Part shown: piece by piece, positions 1-7,877 of the stretch
Position numbering within the stretch: position 1 is the first letter of the stretch
Layout: the number at the start of each line of letters is the position of its first letter
From: UBA1738 sp045580145
GTDB lineage: Bacteria > Bacillota > Clostridia > UBA1381
Direction: 5' to 3'
Assembly: GCA_045580145.1 (NCBI GenBank)
Contig: JAZNNI010000093.1
Location: 10,386 to 74,385 of the forward strand
Length of the DNA: 64,000 nucleotides
The notes under the pieces: generated by a model
Databases searched by the model: none
The model's input: only the letters and a program-made list of their open reading frames with translations
Told to the model about the DNA's origin: nothing
Position numbers and translations under genes: made by a program

Positions 1-781
1 TTGCCTCTACATTTCCAAGTGCAGCAACACCAAGAGCGCAAGCAGAAACGATAGACCCAAAGTATGATTCATAAAGGTCTGCACCCATTCCTGCAACGTC
101 ACCGACATTATCACCGACATTATCTGCAATAACTGCAGGGTTTCTCGGGTCGTCCTCCGGTATTCCGGCCTCGACCTTTCCCACAAGGTCGGCTCCCACA
201 TCGGCAGCCTTTGTAAATACTCCGCCACCTACACGTGCGAAAAGTGCCATTGATGATGCCCCCATACCAAAGGTTACCATAGTTGCCGCAATCGTTTGTA
301 TGTCACACTTAAATACAAAATATAAGAGAGAAAACCATACCGATATATCAAAAAGTCCAAGTCCTACAACAGCAAAGCCCATTACTGAGCCTGCCGAGAA
401 TGCAACCTTCAAGCCTTTATTAAGACTCTCCGTGCAGGCATTTGCAGTTCTTGAGTTTGCACTCGTTGCAATCTTCATTCCCACAAACCCTGCAATAGCA
501 GAATAACATCCACCCGTTACAAATGCAAATGGTACATATACAGAAAGCAAATCAAACTGTGCAAGCAGCAGTAAAACAACAAAGATTACTGCAAAGAAAA
601 TTGCAACAACCTTATACTGTCTCTTAAGATAAGCATTTGCACCCGTTCTTATATACGCTGCAATTTGCTTCATTCTATCTGTACCTTCTGAAAATCCAAA
701 CACTTTTTTTGCCGTAACAAAGGCAAAAAGCAGTGCCATCAATGCCCCCAAAAAAGTTACGAGCGCCAGCCCTGTTTCCAT
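1..781 (-). CDS. hppA: Membrane-bound proton/sodium-translocating pyrophosphatase, N-terminal part
   Basis: This integral membrane enzyme couples hydrolysis of pyrophosphate to export of H+ or Na+. About 260 residues are visible from an ATG at 781 and the gene runs off the left edge. The N-terminus is a membrane helix (METGLALVTFLGALMALLFA). Near residues 205-240 lies the family substrate-binding block, read as GGGVFTKAADVGADL and then DDPRNPAVIADNVGDNVGD, rich in the Asp residues that bind Mg-PPi. A GGGTGG-like RBS precedes the ATG and a consensus promoter lies upstream. The residues that separate K+-dependent from K+-independent types and H+ from Na+ pumps fall outside the window, so the subtype is unknown. 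Confidence 0.96.
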   Translation of the reverse strand, partial: METGLALVTFLGALMALLFAFVTAKKVFGFSEGTDRMKQIAAYIRTGANAYLKRQYKVVAIFFAVIFVVLLLLAQFDLLSVYVPFAFVTGGCYSAIAGFVGMKIATSANSRTANACTESLNKGLKVAFSAGSVMGFAVVGLGLFDISVWFSLLYFVFKCDIQTIAATMVTFGMGASSMALFARVGGGVFTKAADVGADLVGKVEAGIPEDDPRNPAVIADNVGDNVGDVAGMGADLYESYFGSIVSACALGVAALGNVEA

Positions 782-825
782 AATTACCACCCTTTCAAGT
801 TGTATAATTTTGTATAGTGGTTTGT

Positions 826-854
826 ATTTTAGCACTTTTCCTTTTCTTTGTCAA
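826..854 (-). promoter_or_regulatory. Sigma-A-type promoter of hppA
   Basis: On the minus strand TTGACA (849-854) is followed after 17 bp by TAAAAT (826-831). Transcription would start near 819, about 38 bases before the hppA ATG. Confidence 0.75.
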
Positions 855-915
855 TAATTTAACTAACTTTTGTGGTCTTTTTTTATAAAATAATGGTCTT
901 TTTTACTTTTATTCA

Positions 916-1827
916 TCAATAAAGCATAATTACAAGCGGAATTGATATAATCGAAAGTATTGTTGTGACCGAAACAATCTCTGTAGCATATGCGGAATCG
1001 AGATTATATTTTGCTGCCATAAGCGCCGTAACAGAAGCTGTTGGACAAGCTGCTGAAATAAGAGTTGCTTTAGCAATTAACGGGTCAAGTTTTAAAAGCT
1101 TTGCCAATACTACAGCTATAACAGGAATGATTATCAGTCTTAAAATTGTAACTGAATACAAAGACAAATTCTTTATTGCCTTTTTAAAATCAACCCGCGT
1201 TAAATATGCTCCCATCACTACCATCGCAAGAGGTGTGTTGACACTCGCTATATAATTTACGCTTTCCTTTATAACATAAGGAAGCTTTATTCCTGTTACA
1301 AACAGTATTATTGCTATCAAAGTTCCCAATATTCCAGGGCTTGTTATTATTTTCTTTATAGAAATTTCGCGGAGACTTCCGTCATATACACAAATTCCGT
1401 GGGTCCAGTAAAGCAAATTAAAAATAGCAAAATATGCAGAGCCGTAAAACACTCCGTCATTTCCGAGTGTTGCAGATAAAATCGGGATTGCCATAAAGCC
1501 ACAGTTGGAATAAATAGATGCAAATATATTTACTCTGTATCTTAAAGTCTCTTCCTTTTTAAAAATCAATGTACTCAAAATAATTCCAACTATATGAATT
1601 AAAACTGAAAACAGTGCTGCATAAATAAGTCCTTTTACCAGTTCTATACTAAATTCCTTCTGATATGCCTTAATGAGTACGCAAGGAGCTACCACCAACA
1701 GTAGAATATCGGTCATCTGGCGTGTACCCTTTTCATCAATCAGCTTTGCCTTTGCAAAAATAAACCCTATCGACATTAAAATAAATATTATTAAAACCTG
1801 TATAAATATTACTCCGCTTAGCTCCAT
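916..1827 (-). CDS. AEC family transporter (auxin efflux carrier/malate permease-like)
   Basis: The 303-residue protein is almost entirely hydrophobic and can be divided into about ten membrane helices in two halves, the usual layout and length of the AEC (auxin efflux carrier) family. Bacterial members include malonate and malate permeases, so a small organic acid or amino acid is the likely cargo, but the sequence does not fix the substrate or direction. Helix-breaking motifs of the family are visible, for example NCGFMAIPILSATLG around residues 108-122 and SAACPTASVTALMA near residue 265. It stands alone: hppA lies downstream in the same direction and feoA is divergent. It has its own promoter upstream. 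Confidence 0.88.
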   Translation of the reverse strand: MELSGVIFIQVLIIFILMSIGFIFAKAKLIDEKGTRQMTDILLLVVAPCVLIKAYQKEFSIELVKGLIYAALFSVLIHIVGIILSTLIFKKEETLRYRVNIFASIYSNCGFMAIPILSATLGNDGVFYGSAYFAIFNLLYWTHGICVYDGSLREISIKKIITSPGILGTLIAIILFVTGIKLPYVIKESVNYIASVNTPLAMVVMGAYLTRVDFKKAIKNLSLYSVTILRLIIIPVIAVVLAKLLKLDPLIAKATLISAACPTASVTALMAAKYNLDSAYATEIVSVTTILSIISIPLVIMLY

Positions 1828-1861
1828 TTTTATTCTCCCATTTCACATTTTTTCTACATAC

Positions 1862-1890
1862 ATTATAGCTTATCAATTTTCGTATATCAA
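1862..1890 (-). promoter_or_regulatory. Sigma-A-type promoter of the AEC transporter gene
   Basis: On the minus strand TTGATA (1885-1890), 17 bp, TATAAT (1862-1867). The GGGAG-type RBS and ATG of the transporter follow about 30 bases later. The remaining 200 bases up to feoA are AT-rich; a TATAAT at 2034-2039 could serve feoA but has no good -35 hexamer. Confidence 0.7.
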
Positions 1891-2087
1891 GAAAATCTGC
1901 ATCAGTTTTTTAATATTTGTTGGAAACTCAAGAAAAACTTAGTTCTGCACATTTTTTATTATACATTTTTTCCTATTTCTCCCAAAAAATCTACAGGCTG
2001 TATTAGTGTAACACAAAAAAATTCTTTTCATACTATAATTACAGGAAATAAATTTCCCAATAATCATAGTAATGAGGTGTATGAATT

Positions 2088-2321
2088 ATGAATAATATAT
2101 ACAGCCTGACCGACCTGGCGGTAGGTCAGCGTGCAAAAGTTGGAAGCTTGACCTCAGAAGGCTCTATACGTCGGAGACTTCAGGACATAGGTCTGATTGA
2201 GGGAACTATCGTTGAATGTGTCCTGAAAAGTCCGTGCGGCGACCCCGCAGCATATCTTATACGCGGCGCAGTCATCGCACTTCGCAGTGAGGATACTAAA
2301 AATATCCTCGTATGCGTATAG
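2088..2321 (+). CDS. feoA: Ferrous iron transport protein A
   Basis: This 77-residue cytoplasmic protein has the SH3-like fold of FeoA and is thought to modulate the FeoB permease. The sequence shows the family pattern: LTDLAVGQRAKVGSL near the start, RRRLQDIGLIEGTIVECV in the middle and an AAYLIRGAVIALR strand at the end. A GAGGTG ribosome-binding site lies 8 bases before the ATG. It lies 12 bases upstream of feoB, the normal operon order. No feoC-like gene follows. Regulation by iron is expected, but I could not identify a convincing Fur or DtxR box in the upstream region. Confidence 0.93.
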   Translation: MNNIYSLTDLAVGQRAKVGSLTSEGSIRRRLQDIGLIEGTIVECVLKSPCGDPAAYLIRGAVIALRSEDTKNILVCV

Positions 2322-2333
2322 TGAGGTGATTTT

Positions 2334-4463
2334 ATGGGACTTTCATCAGCTTCAATGGGTAAAAATGCCGTGGATATGGGGTTTTGTGTCAAAAAAATCA
2401 GCGATGACGATAAGGTGATTGCACTTGCCGGAAATCCTAATGTCGGCAAAAGCAGTGTATTTAACCAACTCACAGGTCTTAGGCAGCACACAGGTAACTG
2501 GCCCGGAAAAACAGTTTCTAATGCACAGGGCATATGCTCACATAATGGCAAAAACTACATTTTGGTCGATATCCCCGGTACATACTCACTTATGGCACAT
2601 TCTAAGGAGGAAGAGGTTGCCCGCGATTTTATTCTTTTCGGAAATCCTGATGCAGTAATCGTAGTGTGCGATGCCACCTGCTTAGAGCGTAACCTAAATC
2701 TTGTCCTTCAGACAATCGAAATTACTACTAATGTAATTGTTTGTGTGAACTTAATGGACGAAGCAAGAAAAAGGAATATAAGTGTTGATTTAAAAAAGCT
2801 TTCGGATAAGCTTGGCGTACCGGTAGTAGGCACAGTCGCAAGAAAGGGAAAGGGTCTTAAGCAACTTATGGACACTTTAGATGTCTCCTTAACATCTGAA
2901 AAAGCCTATCAAATCAGATATTTAGCACCAATAGAAGAAGCACTCTCCATACTTACTCCAATACTCAAAAAGCGTCTCACAAAAACAAGTCCACGTTTTG
3001 CAGGACTCAGACTTTTGGAAAATGATACTGAAATAATCGATAAAATAAGTGAATATGAAGGCTTTGATATATCGGGTGGCGAAGAAATCTCTTCTGCATT
3101 AAATGAAGCTGCTCTCATCCTTGCAGATGCCGGAATTACACGAGATACCTTATCTGATAAAATAGTTTCCTGTATTGTCCTTGGAGCAGAGGACATATGT
3201 AATGGCAGTGTTTTTTATGACAGTACAAAATATCGTGAGGCAGACCGACGCATAGATAAGGTTTTAACAAGCAGAGTTTTTGGTTTTCCTCTTATGATAC
3301 TTCTTTTAGGGTTTGTTTTCTGGCTTACTATCTGGGGGGCAAATATTCCATCGGAGATTTTATCTCACTGGTTCTTTCTTCTTCAGGAAAAACTACTTGA
3401 GCTTTGCATATGGTCTGGTGTTCCCGAGGCTATTTACAGCCCTTTAATTTTTGGAGTATATAACGTTCTAACACGTGTTGTCGCCGTAATGCTTCCGCCG
3501 ATGGCAGTATTCTTCCCGCTGTTTACCTTTCTTGAGGATTTGGGATATCTGCCAAGGATTGCATTTAACCTCGACAAAGCCTTTAAAAAATGTTCTGCCT
3601 GCGGTAAGCAAGCACTCACTATGTGTATGGGTTTTGGGTGCAACGCGGCAGGAATTGTCGGCTGCAGAATAATTGATTCCCCACGCGAGCGGCTTATTGC
3701 GATACTTACCAACAGCTTCGTACCCTGTAACGGACGGTTTCCGACATTGATTTCCGTCATAACGATGTTTTTCGTATTCTCATCCTCAGGCATAACGGAA
3801 TCAATCTTAGGTGCAGTCCTCTTAACATCGGTAGTTCTGCTTGGAATCATTGTAACCTTTGGTGTTTCAAAGCTTTTATCAAAAACCATTTTAAAAGGGC
3901 AGCCCTCCTCTTTTACTCTGGAGCTTCCGCCTTACCGTCGTCCCGACATTGGAAAAATTATTATTCGCTCAATATTTGACAGGACTCTCTTTGTACTTAT
4001 GCGAGCCGTAACTGTTGCAGCTCCTTGCGGACTATTAATATGGATATTTGCCAATGTCTACATAGGCGATATGACCCTGCTTTCACACGCCGCCGCATTT
4101 TTAGACCCGTTTGCAAGGATAATAGGTCTTGACGGAACAATACTTTTCTCCTTTATTTTAGGCTTTCCTGCAAACGAAATCGTAATGCCGCTTATAATAA
4201 TGGCGTATATGTCTCAAGGCACAATTTCCGATACCCTTTCACTTTTAGAGATGAAAGAGCTTTTTGTCGCAAACGGATGGACCTTTGTAACTGCCGTCAA
4301 TGTAATGCTTTTTTCCCTGATGCATTGGCCCTGCTCGACTACGATGCTTACGATAAAAAAAGAAACGGGCAGCCTGAAATGGACTTTTCTGGCATTTTTA
4401 ATCCCAACACTTACGGGGATTCTCGCCTGCTTCTTGTTCACTTCTTTTGCCCGTTTATTTTAA
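2334..4463 (+). CDS. feoB: Ferrous iron transporter FeoB
   Basis: FeoB is the GTP-dependent Fe(II) uptake permease of the cytoplasmic membrane. The 709-residue protein starts with a short extension and a G domain: G1 GNPNVGKSS at residues 33-41, G2 region GNWPGKTV, G3 DIPGTYSL and G4 NLMDEA. A helical spacer leads to a membrane part from about residue 290 with two Gate regions. The first Gate contains the CGKQALTMCMGFGCNAAG segment and the second the FPANEIVMP motif, both typical. Length is at the upper end of the family norm. GAGGTG precedes the ATG, and feoA lies directly upstream. It is the last gene of its operon and converges on the GH127 gene. Confidence 0.97.
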   Translation: MGLSSASMGKNAVDMGFCVKKISDDDKVIALAGNPNVGKSSVFNQLTGLRQHTGNWPGKTVSNAQGICSHNGKNYILVDIPGTYSLMAHSKEEEVARDFILFGNPDAVIVVCDATCLERNLNLVLQTIEITTNVIVCVNLMDEARKRNISVDLKKLSDKLGVPVVGTVARKGKGLKQLMDTLDVSLTSEKAYQIRYLAPIEEALSILTPILKKRLTKTSPRFAGLRLLENDTEIIDKISEYEGFDISGGEEISSALNEAALILADAGITRDTLSDKIVSCIVLGAEDICNGSVFYDSTKYREADRRIDKVLTSRVFGFPLMILLLGFVFWLTIWGANIPSEILSHWFFLLQEKLLELCIWSGVPEAIYSPLIFGVYNVLTRVVAVMLPPMAVFFPLFTFLEDLGYLPRIAFNLDKAFKKCSACGKQALTMCMGFGCNAAGIVGCRIIDSPRERLIAILTNSFVPCNGRFPTLISVITMFFVFSSSGITESILGAVLLTSVVLLGIIVTFGVSKLLSKTILKGQPSSFTLELPPYRRPDIGKIIIRSIFDRTLFVLMRAVTVAAPCGLLIWIFANVYIGDMTLLSHAAAFLDPFARIIGLDGTILFSFILGFPANEIVMPLIIMAYMSQGTISDTLSLLEMKELFVANGWTFVTAVNVMLFSLMHWPCSTTMLTIKKETGSLKWTFLAFLIPTLTGILACFLFTSFARLF

Positions 4464-4473
4464 AAGCTGCAGG

Positions 4474-4513
4474 AGAGCCCGATTTTACATTAATTAAAAA
4501 TCGGGCTCTTATA
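4474..4513 (+). terminator. Hairpin terminator after feoB
   Basis: A perfect 13-bp stem, AGAGCCCGATTTT (4474-4486) paired with its complement (4497-4509), lies between the convergent feoB and GH127 genes. The following T tract is short, so efficiency is uncertain. Confidence 0.7.
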
Positions 4514-4571
4514 CAGCTTGTGCGTATTTGAATAAATCCCATATTTTGCTTCTAAAAGAAGGTCGATTGTA

Positions 4572-6437
4572 TTATTTGTAAATTTTATTGTATCCGTACA
4601 AATTATCACCAGTTATTTCATCAATTTGTTCTCCCCGTTTCATATTTTCCTTGAGGAGCCAAACTGCCATTTTAGAATCATTTGGATCTTCACTTACTCT
4701 GTTATTTCTCTTGTGATAAGGAATAAGTGTTATTTCTTTTCCTGTATTTGTTTTTGCTTTAATGCAATCTCCAATAACATGATATTCCGGATTTTCTGCT
4801 ATAACAAAATCAACATTACCATCATTATCAGCACCTTCAGCACACATAAGATATTGACCATACATCACGCAAACTCGTCCGGTATTTGCGTCCACCTTGG
4901 AATTTGCACAAATTTCTGCCAATTTAGGTTCGTATGAAACATTAATTTCGTTCACGCCCTCATTAAGCAAAACAACTGCATATCCGTTTTCGAGAGAATA
5001 TTCAACTTTTTCCCCATTTAACAAGAGAGAAAAGTCTTCAGCATAAGCAGGAATCCTAAAGCTTACTTTCTTTTGTCCTTCTTTTATGACAATCTTAAAG
5101 CTCTTATCTTCTTGCTCTACATCAATGTCTTTTAACTGCACTTTACTTCCAATGTACATATTTATACAAAGCTCATCTTTATTGTAACTATAAATATAGG
5201 TTGCTAACGAAGAATACAACTTTGATAGCATAGGAGGGCAACACGGGCAATCGTGCCAAGTCCAACGATTTTTTGTTCCATCATTTACTAAAGGATTATC
5301 ATAGTAGTAATGCTTGAAATCATTACCCACAGCCCCCAAAATATTATTATAAAGAGAAAGTTCAAAATAATCAAAATACTCCGATTTCTTTGAAATCAAA
5401 TTCATTTCTCCCGCCCAAAATGCAAGTGCTATACCTGCACAGGTTTCTAAGTAGGCATCATTAGGCAGTTGATATTCACTGTCAAATCCCTCAATATCGT
5501 GACGTGAACCAATGCCGCCACTAATATGGATTTTCTTCGTTATCACATCATTCCAAATTGCATTTAAAGCTTCTTCGTAATCACTACGCAAAAGCTCTCG
5601 TTGTGCTGCCGCCGCTCCTTGATAACAAAGACCAGCTCTTACTGCATGTCCCATTGCTGTACGCATTTTTCCAAAAGGCATACTATCCTGATTATACGAC
5701 GGTGTAAGCTTTTCGTCTCTTGCAAGCTGTCTACCCTCATGGTTTCCGCGATTATCATACCAAAAACGAACTACTTCTAAATATTCTTCAATTTTTACAT
5801 CGTTTTCAACTGCAAAGGTATCAAGCTCCCTGCTTTCTTTAAAAAGTCTATAAAGCTCGATAAATGCCATTTCTGGAAGAGAATGTCCCGGAACAATATT
5901 GTTCTTTGGTTTTTCGCCTATATAAGCACATATATTGTTCGCACACTTTACCGCTGCCTGAAGTAATTTAGTTTTTTTGGTGGCCTTATAATGTGCAACA
6001 GCCGCTTCTATCAATGCACCTTGATTATATAGGTCATGTTGAGCTACAATATCTCCGTCTTCACCCTGCCCCCATTTTCTTTCAGGGAAGTCTTGGCATA
6101 CTATCGTTGTAATATAGCCATCACTTTGTTGAGCAGAAATAATAATATCAATAAATTCATCAAGCTTTTCATCAAGTTGTTGATTGTATTGTTTACACAA
6201 GTAATTTGATGCACCTGTAATTGTTTCCATAAACAAACCATCAGAAAATGTTGGTCCTATATGCTTTTCTCCGTCATTACTTGCAACACTTTTAAAATTC
6301 TTAATGTATCCTGTTTCATCAAATTTATCAAAACAATATGGAATCATAACATCGCGTATACCTTCGGTATATGGTGTCCAAAAGCTATCATTTAAAATCA
6401 CTTCTGCCAATTGTGGACGAACGAAAAAATCTTTCAT
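4572..6437 (-). CDS. GH127 family glycoside hydrolase (beta-L-arabinofuranosidase type)
   Basis: The 621-residue protein fits the GH127 (former DUF1680) family, whose characterised member HypBA1 of Bifidobacterium removes beta-L-arabinofuranose from arabino-oligosaccharides. The zinc-cysteine active site is intact: ETC at E331/C333 and CPCCPP at C397-P402, matching the Glu, Cys and paired Cys that hold zinc in HypBA1. The (alpha/alpha)6 barrel fills about residues 1-420 and a beta-sandwich the rest. There is no signal peptide, so it acts inside the cell on imported oligosaccharides. A divergent AraC regulator suggests sugar induction. GH146 or another GH127-like specificity is possible. Confidence 0.88.
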   Translation of the reverse strand: MKDFFVRPQLAEVILNDSFWTPYTEGIRDVMIPYCFDKFDETGYIKNFKSVASNDGEKHIGPTFSDGLFMETITGASNYLCKQYNQQLDEKLDEFIDIIISAQQSDGYITTIVCQDFPERKWGQGEDGDIVAQHDLYNQGALIEAAVAHYKATKKTKLLQAAVKCANNICAYIGEKPKNNIVPGHSLPEMAFIELYRLFKESRELDTFAVENDVKIEEYLEVVRFWYDNRGNHEGRQLARDEKLTPSYNQDSMPFGKMRTAMGHAVRAGLCYQGAAAAQRELLRSDYEEALNAIWNDVITKKIHISGGIGSRHDIEGFDSEYQLPNDAYLETCAGIALAFWAGEMNLISKKSEYFDYFELSLYNNILGAVGNDFKHYYYDNPLVNDGTKNRWTWHDCPCCPPMLSKLYSSLATYIYSYNKDELCINMYIGSKVQLKDIDVEQEDKSFKIVIKEGQKKVSFRIPAYAEDFSLLLNGEKVEYSLENGYAVVLLNEGVNEINVSYEPKLAEICANSKVDANTGRVCVMYGQYLMCAEGADNDGNVDFVIAENPEYHVIGDCIKAKTNTGKEITLIPYHKRNNRVSEDPNDSKMAVWLLKENMKRGEQIDEITGDNLYGYNKIYK

Positions 6438-6455
6438 ACTAAATTCTCCTTTTTC

Positions 6456-6497
6456 TTGATATAATTAATATTTTGTGATATAATTATAGTATACTAT
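6456..6497 (+). promoter_or_regulatory. Divergent control region: araC promoter, direct repeats and a 12-bp palindrome
   Basis: TTGATA (6456-6461), 17 bp, TATAAT (6479-6484) with an extended TG forms a promoter toward the AraC gene. The decamer TGATATAATT occurs twice in direct orientation (6457-6466 and 6476-6485), 19 bases apart. The palindrome ATAGTATACTAT follows at 6486-6497. Direct repeats of this spacing suit an AraC-family operator, but both copies also carry a -10-like hexamer. Confidence 0.5.
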
Positions 6498-6546
6498 TTA
6501 AATAATGAAAACTGAAATTTCTTTATAAAAGGTGGAATTTTCCTAT

Positions 6547-7413
6547 ATGCACTATATATGTTTTGATAATAGCAAAAAAATTTCTTTTTTATCTGCAGGA
6601 CGAAGTATCTCTCAAGGCGGAGACTTTCATCCAAAAAGGAATCTGGATAGTACAGTGCTTCTACTTGGATATAGCGGGGAGTGCCATATCACTCAAGAAA
6701 ATCGTGAGTATATTTTAAAAAAAGGCTCATTCCAAATATTGTTCCCCAAAACATTGCATTACGGAACCAATCCGGTAAGTGAAAATCAATCTCATTTCTG
6801 GTGTCATTTCGAACTACCGAATGATTTTTTCATCAAAGATGCATCTAATTTAACCGAATTTGATAAAAACAATTTATGCATACTCCCTGAGTATTCAGAA
6901 ATTGAGAATTGTGAAAAGTTTTTTATTTTATTTTCACAATTGATTGATGCAGCAGAAAAAATGCACGAAAACAACAACCCCCATAGCATTATTTGTGACT
7001 CCTATGTTAAAATTCTTCTTCTATCACTATCCGAACAATGCATAGAACCTCATATCAAATCCAACGGAAAGCGTGCTGCTGTTTCAAAAGCAAAGGAGTG
7101 GATAAGGCTTCATGCTTGTGACGGAATAACTGCAAGCAAAGCAGCTGAGGCTTTGCACTATAACCCTGATTATCTCAATCAGCTCATAAAATCTGACACC
7201 GGCTTAACATTGAGCACCTACATAAATAATATTCGATTAAACGAAGCAAAAAAGCTATTGATTAGCAGTAATAAAACGGTTTCTGAGATTGCCTACGAAA
7301 CAGGATTCTCCGATGAAAAATATTTTATGAAACTTTTTAAAAAAATTGAAAACGTTACACCATCTCAATATCGAGATGCTCATTTTAGAATACACCTAAA
7401 TAAGTTTCACTAA
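6547..7413 (+). CDS. AraC family transcriptional regulator
   Basis: This is a 288-residue sugar-type AraC regulator. An N-terminal cupin (about 20-150) contains the usual beta strands, with KGSFQILFPKTLHYGTNP near residue 65. The C-terminal double helix-turn-helix spans about 180-285 and ends with the signature SEIAYETGFSDEKYFMKLFK. A GTG at 6532 would extend the frame by 5 codons, but it lies inside the AAAGGTGG ribosome-binding site, so the ATG at 6547 is preferred. It is divergent from the GH127 gene, with only about 110 bases between. I infer that it activates that gene in response to an arabinose-containing sugar. Confidence 0.9.
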   Translation: MHYICFDNSKKISFLSAGRSISQGGDFHPKRNLDSTVLLLGYSGECHITQENREYILKKGSFQILFPKTLHYGTNPVSENQSHFWCHFELPNDFFIKDASNLTEFDKNNLCILPEYSEIENCEKFFILFSQLIDAAEKMHENNNPHSIICDSYVKILLLSLSEQCIEPHIKSNGKRAAVSKAKEWIRLHACDGITASKAAEALHYNPDYLNQLIKSDTGLTLSTYINNIRLNEAKKLLISSNKTVSEIAYETGFSDEKYFMKLFKKIENVTPSQYRDAHFRIHLNKFH

Positions 7414-7478
7414 ACATCAATGCATATTTTACCTATTGCTATTTCTTTCTACATAAAATAGCAATGAGAAAAATAATT

Positions 7479-7510
7479 AAAATCCCTTGAATCAAATTCA
7501 AGGGATTTTT
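7479..7510. terminator. Bidirectional terminator
   Basis: A 13-bp perfect stem (7479-7491 with 7497-7509) and a 5-base loop, with A and T runs at the two ends, serves the AraC gene (plus) and the holin gene (minus). The holin stop codon is formed within the T run itself. Confidence 0.85.
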
Positions 7511-7763
7511 ATTCTTTTCCTATAAAGTTTTTAAACATTTCGTGCATTCCTGTTGATGCCAGACCACTCACAAGTCCGCCAAGCACTATCTGCGGCGAGC
7601 ACGACATATTTATCCATACATTTATCCCGACTCCTAAAATCCCCATTATAAGAGGAATAAATCTGTTGATACTGCTTGTAGGCAATACGTGCTTTATGAT
7701 ATATCCGACACACAGGCATATTCCCATTACAACAAGTATTAAATACTCATTTAAAAAATCCAT
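7509..7763 (-). CDS. Phage holin family protein (Hol44/holin superfamily V type)
   Basis: The 84-residue protein has the pattern of the small phage-type holins grouped as Hol44 (Pfam Phage_holin_5_2). Visible features are an N-terminal helix LILVVMGICLCVGYIIKH, a second helix FIPLIMGILGVGINVWIN, a third glycine-rich helix (VLGGLVSGLASTGMHEMF) and a short charged tail. Holins form membrane lesions that release endolysin. No endolysin, tail or integrase gene lies nearby, so this is not part of a visible prophage. It may be a stray remnant or a domesticated export/lysis function. A GGAGGTG site precedes the ATG, which argues that it is still translated. Confidence 0.82.
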   Translation of the reverse strand: MDFLNEYLILVVMGICLCVGYIIKHVLPTSSINRFIPLIMGILGVGINVWINMSCSPQIVLGGLVSGLASTGMHEMFKNFIGKE

Positions 7764-7835
7764 ATCACACCTCCATACTATGTGTAATATATATGATTTT
7801 TAATTAGGATTATTCCTACTGCTTTGGTGACAACA

Positions 7836-7868
7836 AAATTCAAAGGCTTCCATTTCAAATGGAAGCCT
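7836..7868 (-). terminator. Terminator of the M18 aminopeptidase gene
   Basis: A 12-bp stem (AAGGCTTCCATT and complement, 7843-7868) with a very short loop lies 10 bases after the stop codon. On the minus strand it is followed by a T-rich tail. Confidence 0.8.
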
Positions 7869-7877
7869 TAAAACACA

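Noticed and set aside
845..905. Direct repeat TGGTCTTTTTT downstream of the AEC gene as a regulatory element.
   Set aside because: Two short T-rich copies without symmetry; low complexity is enough to explain them.
2034..2039. TATAAT before feoA as a firm promoter and a Fur box nearby.
   Set aside because: No acceptable -35 at 16-18 bp and no recognisable Fur or DtxR palindrome; left as an uncertain note only.
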